A DNA stretch of 64,000 nt, from NCBI RefSeq assembly GCF_900696045.1, contig NZ_LR216287.1, positions 1,965,854-2,029,853 on the forward strand. Reading direction: 5' to 3'. The translations under genes were made by a program, and so were the position numbers. Positions 1-9,022 of the stretch are shown here, piece by piece; within the stretch, counting starts at the first letter, position 1; each line of letters opens with the position of its first letter. A model generated the notes under the pieces. That model was not told the DNA's origin. It ran no database searches and saw nothing but the letters and a program-made list of their open reading frames with translations. This DNA is from Candidatus Nitrosocosmicus franklandus (GTDB lineage: Archaea > Thermoproteota > Nitrososphaeria > Nitrososphaerales > Nitrososphaeraceae).

Positions 1-104
1 TCATCTATCGCATAACTCAATTCTGTTAGAGCCTTGATACTTATTTTTCTATGTCTCTACCTGTTCTGTTAAATGTATCACTAATGGAAGTCATACTAAA
101 CCTC

Positions 105-627
105 TCAGTTAATCCCTCCATAATGATGATCTGACCCAATTATTAATGCTGCGAATCCTATCAACATTCCTACGAAAATTTCTCCTACCACGGGAAATAT
201 CAATATCAAGACAGATATGTTATAGATAAGATACCTGTGCCTATGTAAAAGCCCTAGACCGTGATTTTTCCTCATGTTTGTTATTAATCTCTTTGATTAC
301 TCTTGATACGCCATCAAACATCAAAGCAAAACCTACTAAAAAGACTACAAAAATAAATGTAAATGTTGGATAGATTATAACTATACTTGCTATTATAATT
401 ACCAAGACTCAAACCTGTGCTAGAAAGGCGAGATCTTCCCTGATAAAATAACCCGATAGCAACTGTTCGATTCCAATTATTAGTAATATTATTCCTAAAA
501 ACAATACAATGGAAATAAAACCTGCAATTGGGTTGATTGTTATTAGAATAGCCAATATGACTACAAGGATACCTAGACCAACCTGTAGAAATCTAAACCA
601 GTTGGGCGTTTTTATCGAGTTTTTCAA
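105..627 (-). pseudogene. HdeD/DUF308-like membrane protein, frameshifted
   Basis: The first 72 codons (627 down to 409) encode a short cytoplasmic N-terminus and two hydrophobic segments of the HdeD/DUF308 type, then stop at TGA. Directly after the stop, another frame continues with hydrophobic sequence (VIIIASIVIIYP, then FVVFLVGFALMFDG) and a charged stretch ending near 240. A third stretch (FPVVGEIFVGMLIGFAALIIG) runs to a stop at 105-107. Together they give the alternating membrane-helix pattern and the length of a complete HdeD-like protein, so I read one gene broken by at least two frameshifts. HdeD proteins are membrane proteins linked to acid stress in enterobacteria; the archaeal role is unknown. 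A functional truncated 72-residue product is possible but less likely. Confidence 0.6.
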
Positions 628-930
628 GTGTATTCTTTTGTATGTATGATCTTCTGGGAGAATGTAAAAATATGTTAGTGTTAGAGATTGACTTTTTTTA
701 TTTTGGTAAATAATACCAAATTGAATTTTCTATCTGGATAGGGAAAAATATTGCCATGTACTTTTGATTATTAAGTGGTTTTCCTCCTGGTTCCACGGAT
801 TTTTTCCTCATAGCCCACACTAGATCTGTCTATAAAATTTTCAGTTTATGGAATCAAAATAAAATTAAATTAATTACTTAGAAATTTTGATTGCGATCAT
901 CTTTCCCTCCATTGGAGAAACTGATTACAT
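628..930. other. Spacer, no gene seen
   Basis: AT-rich spacer between two minus-strand genes. I see no convincing reading frame, RNA gene or long repeat. It should hold the promoter of the HdeD-like gene. Confidence 0.4.
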
Positions 931-1149
931 CTATGAAATAGTATTTGACTGTAATTTCCCTTCGAGTCTTGCCTCTAGACTATACAATACCTTATCGATA
1001 AAATCTCTTGTAATCATTGTTGGAGATTCTATTCTTAGCTCCTTGGGTAGCAAATTATTAATTCGAATAAACAATTTGATTTTTGCATCTGTATTCTCTT
1101 CATAGATGCATTTTTTAATCATAGTTTTTATCCTTTTAACGTTAATCAT
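931..1149 (-). CDS. Small hypothetical protein
   Basis: A 72-residue, lysine-rich, probably helical protein starting at an ATG (MINVKRIKTMIKK). It has no cysteine pair, membrane segment or motif I recognise. An overlapping plus-strand frame of equal length (887-1105) is hydrophobic and irregular. I prefer the minus strand because its charge pattern looks like a soluble helical protein and a TATA-like AT stretch lies just upstream of the ATG. The function is unknown. Confidence 0.45.
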   Translation of the reverse strand: MINVKRIKTMIKKCIYEENTDAKIKLFIRINNLLPKELRIESPTMITRDFIDKVLYSLEARLEGKLQSNTIS

Positions 1150-1258
1150 GCTATAATATGGTCAACAATACTTATATCTCTATCCATTACCATTCTATCG
1201 ACCAAAGTGGGTATTAGCTTGTAATTATTTAAATCGTTTTTAGGTATTATAGTATTCG

Positions 1259-1552
1259 TTGACAATATACGAATGCAATTGTCTGGGAGATATCAGAGCG
1301 AACATCGACTTGATTGATGGGAAAATTGTTTCACTACTAGTACAGAGAGGCAAATATGTTATGCAAGCAGCAAAGTACAAGAAAAATATCACAGAGGTTG
1401 AAGATCAGGCAAGAATTAAAAACATAATTACAAAAGTCAGGGGTTATGCAAAGCAAATGGATTTTGATCCAAACACTATTGAACAAATTTATAGATATTT
1501 GATTCAAGTTTATATTCAATTAGAAAAGGAGGCCTTTACAAATTTGAAATGA
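1259..1552 (+). CDS. Chorismate mutase-like protein (AroQ fold)
   Basis: A 97-residue all-helical protein beginning at a TTG start. The segment DIRANIDLIDGKIVSLLVQRGKY matches the first long helix of AroQ chorismate mutases (here described by position: residues about 11-33), where the arginine and the D-x-I-D-x-x-I-v-x-L-L pattern place active-site residues. The second and third helices (KYKKN, later FDPNTIEQIYRYLIQVY) follow the family order. AroQ enzymes convert chorismate to prephenate for Phe/Tyr synthesis; close relatives are isochorismate pyruvate lyases, so substrate is not certain. It stands alone with no aro neighbours, but an aminotransferase lies 290 bp downstream. The small size is typical of single-domain AroQ proteins. 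Confidence 0.7.
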   Translation: MTIYECNCLGDIRANIDLIDGKIVSLLVQRGKYVMQAAKYKKNITEVEDQARIKNIITKVRGYAKQMDFDPNTIEQIYRYLIQVYIQLEKEAFTNLK

Positions 1553-1843
1553 GTCATTCTTTTGTCTATTTGTTAAATTATGCGGCTATAGAACTCGCTA
1601 CGATTCTAAAACCATTAAAACTAACATCTTGCGCCCGTAAATAGTTGTGACCCATATACTATGGCTCTGCTTAACCGCAAATTAATCTAATTAGATTTAG
1701 ATATAATGATCTTAAAGTAGTGACTGGCTTTTATACTGCTGAGGAATTGTTTTTTGTTGCAATAGCATCAATCAATTGCTTGTTCGATATTAAAAAAATA
1801 CAAATATCTAGTCTCTTAAGATATTATTGGAACTTGATAGTTA

Positions 1844-3037
1844 ATGAGAGTCTCTGATAGGATTAGTCGTGTTGAATATGCAATTAGAGACGTGATGCTT
1901 CATGCAAGAGAGTATCAAAAAACAGGTAAAGAAATAATGTATCTAAACATTGGCGATCCTGTCGCTTTTGATTTCAAAACTCCTAAGCACATAAAGATGG
2001 CATTGGCTGATGCACTGAATGCGGATAATGATTATTATACCGATTCTGAAGGTTGGCCTGAACTTAGAAAATCTGTCGTAAACAAAGAAAAAGGGAAGAA
2101 GGGACTCGAATTGACTCCTGAGGATGTCTTGATTACTAATGGTGTTTCCGAGGGCTTAGATATGGTTATGGGATCTATAGTTGAGGATGGCGATCAAGTC
2201 CTTTTGCCAGGTCCTTATTACCCTCCATATTCTTCATATGCCAAGTTTTATGGTGGAACCATTACCGAATTCAAAATTTATGATGATGGTACTCCGGATC
2301 TAGATGATATAAGAAAAAAAATCACTCATAAATCTAAGGCTATCTGCATCATAAATCCTAATAATCCAACAGGTGAGGTTTTTAGCTCAAAGAGTTTAAA
2401 ATCCATAGTTGACATTGCGGCAGAAAATGAGTTGTATATCATTTGTGACGAGATTTATGATGAGATATTTTTCGAAGAGAGCTTTAGTGGGATAGGCCGT
2501 ATGGCAAAAGACGCGCCGGTTGTACTTTTAAACGGTTTCTCAAAGACATATCTGATGACGGGATTAAGATGTGGTTACGTTTGTATGAATAATAATTCAC
2601 GACAACTCGATCCTTTAAGACAGAATATTTTCAAGCTTGCCCGAGTTAGGATTGCTTCTAACTTTCCAGTCCAAATTGCTGCAAATGCCGCATTAAATGG
2701 TCCTCAAGATCACCTCCCGATCATGGTAAATAAGTTAAGATATAGGCGAGATTTAGTGTATAATCGTTTAAATGATATTGAAGGGTTGGAATGTATCAAG
2801 CCAAAGGGTGCATTTTACATGTTTCCAAAGATTGATCTTAAAGATAAATGGAAGAATGACTTGGAGTTTGTAATTGAGTTGTTGAATTCAACAGGAGTAT
2901 TAACAGTACACGGATCAGGATTTGGTAGCATGGGATCGGGGCACTTTAGGATCGTTTACCTGCCGCAAGAAGACATATTAAATAAATCAATGGACAAGAT
3001 TGAACAATTCGTAAAGAATAAAAATAAAGATTTGTAG
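1844..3037 (+). CDS. Class I/II PLP aminotransferase (AlaT/AspC-like)
   Basis: A 397-residue fold-type I aminotransferase. Seen directly: the N-terminal IGDP motif near residue 37, the NPNNPTG motif near residue 175, the CDEIYDEI segment carrying the PLP-pyridine aspartate, and NGFSKTYLMTG with the Schiff-base lysine near residue 234. The C-terminal GSGFGSMGSGHFRIVY holds the conserved arginine that binds the substrate carboxylate. The family transfers amino groups from alanine, aspartate or aromatic amino acids to 2-oxoglutarate; closest in pattern to archaeal alanine/aspartate aminotransferases, but donor specificity cannot be read from sequence. A chorismate mutase-like gene lies upstream, so an aromatic role is conceivable. 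Length is normal and the ATG start fits. Confidence 0.85.
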   Translation: MRVSDRISRVEYAIRDVMLHAREYQKTGKEIMYLNIGDPVAFDFKTPKHIKMALADALNADNDYYTDSEGWPELRKSVVNKEKGKKGLELTPEDVLITNGVSEGLDMVMGSIVEDGDQVLLPGPYYPPYSSYAKFYGGTITEFKIYDDGTPDLDDIRKKITHKSKAICIINPNNPTGEVFSSKSLKSIVDIAAENELYIICDEIYDEIFFEESFSGIGRMAKDAPVVLLNGFSKTYLMTGLRCGYVCMNNNSRQLDPLRQNIFKLARVRIASNFPVQIAANAALNGPQDHLPIMVNKLRYRRDLVYNRLNDIEGLECIKPKGAFYMFPKIDLKDKWKNDLEFVIELLNSTGVLTVHGSGFGSMGSGHFRIVYLPQEDILNKSMDKIEQFVKNKNKDL

Positions 3038-3052
3038 TGTTGGTCGCCTAAT

Positions 3053-3331
3053 CTAGGTTTGGAAATTGCCTTGTCTTGTTCTCTTTCCAAAATAGATTAG
3101 AACCAGGCCAATTCCATACATAGCTATGGCAAACTTTTCGTTAGTTATCTCTGGGCTTAGAAAATTGTCTATAAAAAAATCTGTTCCAAATTCAGTTGAA
3201 ATCAAGATAAGGTTCCTAATCAAAATAATGGTTGCCATTACGATAAATAATATCCCAAGAGGGAACATCCATTCTTTGCGTCTGTCTCTATCCTTGTCTC
3301 TGATTCTCTTATCTATCTTGTCAAAATCCAT
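3053..3331 (-). CDS. Small two-helix membrane protein
   Basis: A 92-residue protein with a highly charged N-terminus (DKDRDRRKE within residues 12-20) followed by two predicted transmembrane helices, about 23-45 (WMFPLGILFIVMATIILI region) and 68-83 (FAIAMYGIGLVLIYFG), and a short basic tail. No known domain was recognised. It converges on the upstream aminotransferase with a 15-bp gap and lies 14 bp downstream of the npdG-like gene on the same strand, so the two probably share a transcript. Function unknown. Confidence 0.65.
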   Translation of the reverse strand: MDFDKIDKRIRDKDRDRRKEWMFPLGILFIVMATIILIRNLILISTEFGTDFFIDNFLSPEITNEKFAIAMYGIGLVLIYFGKRTRQGNFQT

Positions 3332-3345
3332 TTTAAAAATTATCT

Positions 3346-4023
3346 TTATACTAATTTGATGCCTGGATGTTTTAATTTGTTTTGTTTAGACGCATTAAGA
3401 ATCATTGGAGTCATGACTTCAGCCTGATAAGATAACGATAAAGGTCCGAGATATACCGATCTAAGGCCTTCTATTTCAGCTATTAGATTATTAAGAATTT
3501 GCAGTGATTCCTTGTTGTCTGTACAAATAAAGGTATCAGCATTCAATGAATCTTTAATGTTTTTGAGCTTTACCTCTGAAATGGTGTGAAATGCAGATAT
3601 CACCTTATTACAATTTGGAAGATTCTCAGCTACTAGAACACCTGCTGATTTTTTTCCATCCACAAATGGGATATAGTAAAATCCATCTTGGTTTCTACTC
3701 ATTGGTACAATGGGTGACACGACAATACAGCTATCCTTTATGATGTTCCCAATATCCTTACAAGTAGATTCAATATTTTCATACGGTATGGAAAGAATCA
3801 ATATATCACTCTCTTTGGCAACTGATAAGTTATCATCGCCCTTAATACTGCCAGTTATTTTCTTTGAAAAACTGTTATTGTTTATATTATTTATATGATT
3901 TTCGGCGACCAGCTGTGCTTTTTGCCTATCTCTTGAACCTAATAAAATGTCGTGATTGACACACCATCTTAATGCAAAGCCTTCGCCCATTCCGCCTGTT
4001 CCGCCAATTATTCCAATTTTCAT
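3346..4023 (-). CDS. npdG: NADPH-dependent F420 reductase
   Basis: A 225-residue Rossmann protein starting with the dinucleotide motif GIIGGTGGMGEG and followed by LLGSRDRQKA, whose serine-arginine pair marks NADP(H) binding. The domain pattern (DILILSIPYENI, then a helical C-terminus) is that of F420H2:NADP oxidoreductases, which exchange hydride between NADPH and deazaflavin F420 in the cytoplasm. It is a little short of or equal to usual family length (210-230). A PPOX-type flavoprotein gene at 36.5 kb is a possible F420 user in the same window. It has its own promoter region in the 670-bp upstream spacer. Confidence 0.8.
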   Translation of the reverse strand: MKIGIIGGTGGMGEGFALRWCVNHDILLGSRDRQKAQLVAENHINNINNNSFSKKITGSIKGDDNLSVAKESDILILSIPYENIESTCKDIGNIIKDSCIVVSPIVPMSRNQDGFYYIPFVDGKKSAGVLVAENLPNCNKVISAFHTISEVKLKNIKDSLNADTFICTDNKESLQILNNLIAEIEGLRSVYLGPLSLSYQAEVMTPMILNASKQNKLKHPGIKLV

Positions 4024-4694
4024 ATTAATGAGTTAATTATTCTACTCCGATATATATAGCACGAGTGAACAAGTAAATATTTTTGTTCTTTTGAAATTGT
4101 TTTCATCCATTATTGATTAAACAAATGTATGCTAGAAATACTAGTAATCCTTATCATAATCAAAATCCTTAATCTAATATCTATTCAAAAACAAAAAAAC
4201 ATATGCAAAAAAAGATATCCTCATTACCAAGCAAGACTAAAGGATTAATGGAAAATTTAATACCATGTTGAAGAACATTACTAAATTGCTAATGTTTCGT
4301 TAAACAAGGATATGGATCGTGTTAGATCGTATTTTCATGTGATACCAAGTATGTTTTTTAAAGTACCTTGCTTTTAACAATTGTAAAAATAAAGTGAATC
4401 ATAATACTTAATCTAACGTCTATATTGTAGTAGCAGAATACAATTCTTTAAAAAGCATCAGAATGTAGTTTGAATTATGAACAAAATTGATTCAAACCTT
4501 GATAATTGGGTTTTTTAACCAAATAATTTAGCAAGAGCAATCGACGAAAACCGGTTTCTGGCTATCGAATATGTATTATTAATTCTGAAATGCTACAATA
4601 GATCTATTAATAAAATGATCTTAAATTATCGAGGTGGAGATATCATATGAATAGTTTAATATTGAAATAATTTTTAATATAATTCTACTAAATC
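4024..4694. other. Long intergenic spacer with a short degenerate repeat
   Basis: No gene found in this 670-bp spacer between divergent genes. Two 21-bp segments, at 4164-4184 and 4403-4423, match at 18 positions (both contain CTTAATCTAA), which could be regulatory or chance in AT-rich DNA. A TATA-like stretch lies about 4671-4683, just before the downstream ATG at 4695, suggesting a leaderless transcript. Confidence 0.4.
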
Positions 4695-5327
4695 ATGTCA
4701 CTTCTTATCTTTATGAGACACGGTCAGGCATACAATAATGTTAAAAGACTACTAGTTGGAAGAAACCTTGAATCTCACTTGACTGATCTTGGTAGGGAAC
4801 AAGTACGTCAAAGCAGTGAGTTGCTAAAATCAATTCCTATTCATAAGATTTATTCCAGCCCTGTTATCAGAACCGTCGAAACAGCCGAAATCGCGTCAAA
4901 ATCCTTGGGTTTGTCCTTTGAACTAGATGAAAGGTTGTTTGAGATTGAATTAGGGAAACTCGTTGGGTTATACTACGATGATGTTATTTCTACACATGGC
5001 GATCTCTTTGCAAAATTCTATTCAGATAACGATAATGAAAACTCTTTACTTGAATTCGAAGTAGAATCCTTTGGCTCGGTAAGAGAACGAATCCGCCATT
5101 TGATTCAAGAAATGGAGGAGAAACATAAAGATAAAAATATTTTATTTATATCTCACCTGGATCCCATAAAGGCTGCAATATCTCTTGCAATGAACATAAA
5201 ACCATCTTCCGTTTACAGTGTTCAAATCCCTAATGCATCCATTAGTGTATTGAAGAGTTATGAGGGTACTCTTACTTTATGTGGTTTTAACATATTAAAT
5301 ATGAAACGGTTTTTAACCGAATTTTAG
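4695..5327 (+). CDS. Histidine phosphatase (phosphoglycerate mutase-like)
   Basis: A 210-residue protein of the histidine phosphatase superfamily. The phospho-accepting histidine lies in RHG at residues 8-10; the second conserved pair appears in YSSPVIRTVETAE; the acidic residue follows in ERLFEIELG; and the second catalytic histidine is in LFISHLDPIKA. Such enzymes remove or transfer phosphate through a phosphohistidine; substrates range from phosphoglycerate to ribazole phosphate and broad phosphate esters. The ISHLDPIK variant, with D after the histidine rather than G, resembles archaeal members of unknown substrate. The ATG follows a TATA-like stretch very closely. Confidence 0.75.
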   Translation: MSLLIFMRHGQAYNNVKRLLVGRNLESHLTDLGREQVRQSSELLKSIPIHKIYSSPVIRTVETAEIASKSLGLSFELDERLFEIELGKLVGLYYDDVISTHGDLFAKFYSDNDNENSLLEFEVESFGSVRERIRHLIQEMEEKHKDKNILFISHLDPIKAAISLAMNIKPSSVYSVQIPNASISVLKSYEGTLTLCGFNILNMKRFLTEF

Positions 5328-5384
5328 ATTTAGCTATCTAATCAGTTTCTTTTGTCCGGCTGGTTTGTGTAAATGATAGCGTAA

Positions 5385-5393
5385 TTTATAAAT
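5385..5393 (+). promoter_or_regulatory. TATA box upstream of the oxidase subunit II genes
   Basis: The stretch TTTATAAAT lies about 80 bp before the first ATG of the oxidase locus, placing a transcription start near 5410-5420 with a leader of roughly 55 nt. Based on archaeal TATA spacing; not experimentally supported. Confidence 0.45.
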
Positions 5394-5470
5394 ATATAAC
5401 AAACCACACCAGCAAAAGCCTTAAATGACAGATAGATTCACCAATCCAAAGAGAGTGGAGAATAAGAATT

Positions 5471-5749
5471 ATGGCCTTTTACTCTGTTAACAAAATGTTG
5501 TTGATTTTCATTTTTAGTTCTATGGCTGTCATAAGCATACAAAGTATTATCGAAATAGCTTATGCTGCTGAAGGAGGCGAATCTGTAGTACGTAGAGTGG
5601 AGATTTGGGGTCTATTTTACAGAATGATGGTTGCAGCATTTATCGTGGGAGCGGTAGTACAGGGTTTGAACGTATATATCTCATGGCGATTTAGGGAATC
5701 TCATCCTAGATTCAAGAACTTGAATAATAGTTCTGGAGGTAACGCATAA
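5471..5749 (+). CDS. Haem-copper oxidase small subunit (detached subunit II hairpin)
   Basis: A 92-residue membrane protein with two hydrophobic segments: residues about 8-30 (a signal-like helix ending in AYAAE) and about 50-70 (MMVAAFIVGAVVQGLNVYI), followed by a basic SWRFRESHP. In bacteria the N-terminus of subunit II supplies two helices; here the next gene has only one short helix before its CuA domain, so this small protein plausibly supplies the missing part. Its stop overlaps the next start by one base (TAATG), indicating translational coupling. A comparable small gene precedes coxB in other thaumarchaeal oxidase loci as far as I recall. Confidence 0.65.
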   Translation: MAFYSVNKMLLIFIFSSMAVISIQSIIEIAYAAEGGESVVRRVEIWGLFYRMMVAAFIVGAVVQGLNVYISWRFRESHPRFKNLNNSSGGNA

Positions 5750-6729
5750 TGGGACACGCTACTCCTGAGTGGATATATATAGGAGTTGTTACGGCCCTCC
5801 TGATTTGGGTTGGTGCAGAAGCATGGAATATAGAACATGCATTAGAATATGCTCCTCCCAATTCTGAGACCGTCAGGGTTGTAGGCCAGCAGTGGTTTTG
5901 GTCATTTCAACACGCAGACGGTACTCAAGAAATAAACGAACTTCATGTTAAAGAGGGTGTGCCATATAGATTTGAGATCGTCTCGTCTGATGTAGTTCAT
6001 AGTTTTAACATACCTGATTTTGCAATCCTGATGGATGCAGTACCGGGTAGAGTTAACACTGTGTGGAATACTTTTGATGAACCCGGGGAATACCTAATCG
6101 AATGTAGAGAATATTGCGGTATGCTTCATCAGGATATGAGAGCCAGGTTATTTGTCGAACCTAATACCGAAAATACTACATCCACTGCTTCAACATCCGA
6201 ATCTGGACCTACCATATCTCAAGGGACAGGCACAGCCACAATAGTAGCACCAGGCGGAAGCGAGGTAGGATCTACAGGAACAGGTACCATGAGAGTGGTC
6301 GAGCCTGGAGATTTAACTACATCTAGTGCCGGTACTGAAGAAGAAGGAGCAGCAACTACGGGAGGAGACAATGCTTCATCCAATGCTACCTCTGGTTCAG
6401 GCTCTGGCAATGAAACTGCAACGGGTGCATCATCAGTAACACTGTCTATACCCACGGGAGCCGCAACTCCTGGCAATCCATCATACTCACCAGATACACT
6501 TACGGCATCGCAAGGTGAAATAATTACCGTGTCAAATGATGATACTGCTCCCCATACAGTCACGAGCGGTGCTTCACCAGGTGACGCAGATGCCGGTCAG
6601 CTTTTCGATACAAGCATCATTATGCCTGCTGGTACAGCTGACATTGATACTTCCAATGTTGAGGCAGGAGAACATCCATTCCATTGTACGGTTCATCCGT
6701 TTATGACAGGAACGCTGACTGTACAATAG
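5749..6729 (+). CDS. coxB: Cytochrome oxidase subunit II (CuA) fused to a plastocyanin-like domain
   Basis: A 326-residue protein in three parts. One membrane helix (about 8-25) is followed by a CuA domain with ligands H84, C119, C123, H127 and M130 (in CREYCGMLHQDM). A low-complexity Ser/Thr/Gly/Ala linker spans about 138-228. A C-terminal cupredoxin domain has type-1 copper ligands H269, C313, H316 and M319 (CTVHPFM). CuA receives electrons from a soluble donor and passes them to haem a in subunit I. The attached blue-copper domain fits thaumarchaeal respiration, where copper proteins replace cytochrome c. The linker DNA is noticeably more GC-rich than the surroundings. The domain closely resembles the separate protein at 8412-8954. 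Confidence 0.9.
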   Translation: MGHATPEWIYIGVVTALLIWVGAEAWNIEHALEYAPPNSETVRVVGQQWFWSFQHADGTQEINELHVKEGVPYRFEIVSSDVVHSFNIPDFAILMDAVPGRVNTVWNTFDEPGEYLIECREYCGMLHQDMRARLFVEPNTENTTSTASTSESGPTISQGTGTATIVAPGGSEVGSTGTGTMRVVEPGDLTTSSAGTEEEGAATTGGDNASSNATSGSGSGNETATGASSVTLSIPTGAATPGNPSYSPDTLTASQGEIITVSNDDTAPHTVTSGASPGDADAGQLFDTSIIMPAGTADIDTSNVEAGEHPFHCTVHPFMTGTLTVQ

Positions 6730-6808
6730 ATTATTCCTTTATTTTGATACTTGTATATAGTTTTTATAACACAAGCCAAGAAGTTATTAAAAATTTATTT
6801 GTAATTGC

Positions 6809-6819
6809 TCTTTTTTTTA
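6809..6819 (+). terminator. Oligo-T terminator after coxB
   Basis: A run of eight T residues with further T-rich sequence follows coxB by about 80 bp and precedes the coxA promoter. Archaeal RNA polymerase terminates at such U-rich tracts without needing a hairpin. Confidence 0.4.
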
Positions 6820-6857
6820 TATTTTAATATTAATACTCCTCATTTAGAATCCAAATA

Positions 6858-6866
6858 CTTTTATAG
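6858..6866 (+). promoter_or_regulatory. TATA box upstream of coxA
   Basis: CTTTTATAG lies about 45-50 bp before the coxA ATG, giving a likely short leader. Together with the upstream T-tract it suggests that coxA is transcribed separately from the subunit II genes. Confidence 0.45.
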
Positions 6867-6910
6867 ACATATTCCAAATCTATGTCTGTAGGGGTGTTTA
6901 TTATAACAAA

Positions 6911-8443
6911 ATGGTTCTAGAATTAAAAAAACCTCGTCCCATATGGGAGATTATATTTTCAACCCACCATACTGATATCGGGTTATTATACATAATAGCT
7001 TCCATGGTGGCTTTGTTCGCTGGAGGAGGTCTTGCTATGGCAATCAGAGCGGAATTATTTTTACCTGGAATACAGCTTTTTGAAGGCCAAGCGGATTTTG
7101 CTCGATTCTTTACTGTTCATGGTACAACGCTATTGTTCCTATGGCTCATTCCATTTGGAGCTGGGGCAGGTAATTATCTTATTCCAATTATGGTTAGATA
7201 CAAAGATATGGCCTGGCCAAAGCTCAATGCTGTAGCATTTTGGATGATTCCGCCTTGTATGATGATGCTTTGGGCAGGATTTTCTGATACTACTTGGAAT
7301 GCTTATCCTCCATATTCTATATTAAAAGCACCAGGCCCATCTGCCGATTTGTGGATTGTAGCATTAAAATTATTAGGTTTGTCTTCTGTGTTAGGAGCTA
7401 TTAATTTCACCGTTACCATACTAAAGATGAAACATCCGGACTTGCCTTTGATGAAAATGTCATTGTTTAGTTGGGCAACTCTTGTCACCTCATTAATGAT
7501 TATAGTAGCTATTCCTACTTTTGCGGCGTCCCTAGTTATGCTTTATACAGATAGGTTGGGAGTAACTGGATTCTTTAATCCTGAAATGGGTGGAGATCCA
7601 ATTGCATATCAACACTTGTTCTGGTTTACATTCCATCCAGAAGTGTACATCTTCCTCCTTCCAGGTATTGGTATGATGTACGAAATGATACCGACTTTCT
7701 CAAGAAAGCCTTTGTTTAGCTATTACTCTGGAGTTATAGCGTTGGTAGTAATAGCTATAATTGGCTTTGGATCCTGGGCACACCACATGTTCGCCGTGGG
7801 TATGAGTTTCACAGAAAAGACTGTGTTTATGGTAGGGACATTGGCTGCTGTACCATCATCTGCCATGCACGTCTTTAACTTCCTTGCGACAATGTGGGGT
7901 GGAAGAATAAAGTTTGCCGCGCCGATGTTGTTTAGTGTAGGAGCCATCTTGTTGTTCTTCTCAGCAGGAGCAGGCGGTGTGGTAAATAGTGCTATGCCCT
8001 TAGACTTTTTAACTCACGATAGTTATTGGGTCGTAGGACACATGCACTTGTTTATCATGGGAACCATTACACTCGCCTTTGTTGGGTTCATCTATTACAT
8101 GTTCCCAATGATAACCGGCCGTATGTATGATCAGCGTTTGGCGAAGATTCACTTTGTACTCACATTTGTTGGGATTGCACTAATATTTGGTGTTCAACAC
8201 ATACTGGGCTTGTATGGAATGCCAAGAAGAGTAGTAGACTACCTGCCTATTCCCGAGTTAATAATAATGAACCAGATTGCCACGTTTGGAGGATGGGCTA
8301 TCGGCGCATCATTTATACTCTTCCTGTATAACATGATAAAATCAGCAATGTTTGGTAAACCTGCTAATCCAAAAGATCCATTTGAGTTAGGAACCGGAGT
8401 TGAATATTACTATGACTACGCACGACGAGACCCACATCACTAG
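6911..8443 (+). CDS. coxA: Cytochrome oxidase subunit I (haem-copper oxidase)
   Basis: A 510-residue polytopic membrane protein with about 12 helices. Haem and copper ligands are visible: H70 (low-spin haem), H242 with cross-linked Y246 (HPEVY), H291-H292 (CuB), and H377/H379 (haems). The HPEVY tyrosine and the glycine-rich helix after it fit the A-type family of proton-pumping O2 reductases. It reduces oxygen to water in the cytoplasmic membrane and receives electrons from the CuA subunit encoded just upstream. No subunit III gene is present in the window. The last 32 bases overlap the start of the plastocyanin-like gene, implying coupled expression. Confidence 0.95.
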   Translation: MVLELKKPRPIWEIIFSTHHTDIGLLYIIASMVALFAGGGLAMAIRAELFLPGIQLFEGQADFARFFTVHGTTLLFLWLIPFGAGAGNYLIPIMVRYKDMAWPKLNAVAFWMIPPCMMMLWAGFSDTTWNAYPPYSILKAPGPSADLWIVALKLLGLSSVLGAINFTVTILKMKHPDLPLMKMSLFSWATLVTSLMIIVAIPTFAASLVMLYTDRLGVTGFFNPEMGGDPIAYQHLFWFTFHPEVYIFLLPGIGMMYEMIPTFSRKPLFSYYSGVIALVVIAIIGFGSWAHHMFAVGMSFTEKTVFMVGTLAAVPSSAMHVFNFLATMWGGRIKFAAPMLFSVGAILLFFSAGAGGVVNSAMPLDFLTHDSYWVVGHMHLFIMGTITLAFVGFIYYMFPMITGRMYDQRLAKIHFVLTFVGIALIFGVQHILGLYGMPRRVVDYLPIPELIIMNQIATFGGWAIGASFILFLYNMIKSAMFGKPANPKDPFELGTGVEYYYDYARRDPHH

Positions 8444-8954
8444 GACATCCCCCACCCGATTTATGAAGGGGTTGATAATTATTATCATCCCTCTCATATT
8501 CTTGGGATATATCACAATAGCATATTGGGACTTTACTGCAAGCATCCCGCCACCTGTATCTGCTCCTCCACCAGCTGCTCCAAGTCCTGCCACTCCAGAC
8601 TCATCTCCGACATCTGCAGAGTCTACAGGAGCTTCAACAACTCCTGCTGCAGGTTCAGGTACCGCTATATCAATACCTGTAGGCGCGTCCACTCAGGGTA
8701 ATCCATCATATGCCCCAGATTCAATCACAGTATCTAAAGGCGATATTATTACTGTAACAAACGATGATGCTCAACCTCACACGTTAACAAGTGGATCTGG
8801 TCCCCAGGATCCAAATTCCGCAAAGCTTTTTGATACAGGCATTTTGATGAGTGGTGATTCTGCAGAGGTAGACACAACCACATTGGAACCGGGAGACTAT
8901 CAGTACTATTGCACTGTACATCCTTTCATGACGGGCTCACTTACGGTCCAATAA
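8412..8954 (+). CDS. Membrane-anchored plastocyanin-like (blue copper) protein
   Basis: I take the ATG at 8412 as start rather than the upstream TTG at 8400, giving 180 residues. An N-terminal helix (about 18-38) anchors the protein, a Pro/Ala/Ser/Thr linker of about 45 residues follows, and a C-terminal cupredoxin domain ends in CTVHPFMTG with Cys, His and Met ligands at 167, 170 and 173; the fourth ligand is the His of QPHTLTSG. It probably shuttles electrons to the oxidase or docks a soluble plastocyanin. The cupredoxin domain is nearly a copy of the one at the end of subunit II. The gene overlaps coxA by 32 bp. Confidence 0.85.
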   Translation: MTTHDETHITRTSPTRFMKGLIIIIIPLIFLGYITIAYWDFTASIPPPVSAPPPAAPSPATPDSSPTSAESTGASTTPAAGSGTAISIPVGASTQGNPSYAPDSITVSKGDIITVTNDDAQPHTLTSGSGPQDPNSAKLFDTGILMSGDSAEVDTTTLEPGDYQYYCTVHPFMTGSLTVQ

Positions 8955-9022
8955 TCTTCTTTTTTGTTTAGAGCATATTACGTACAAAAGAAACAAACAA
9001 CAATCAACGAAAGATAATTCAA

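Noticed and set aside
887-1105. Plus-strand frame of 72 codons
   Set aside because: Overlaps a more protein-like minus-strand frame and has irregular hydrophobic content.
6219-6563. Minus-strand frame opposite the coxB linker
   Set aside because: Low-complexity shadow of the plus-strand linker.
8387-8692. Minus-strand frame opposite the plastocyanin-like gene
   Set aside because: Its Gly/Ala/Val-rich content is a mirror of the Pro/Ser/Ala linker on the plus strand.
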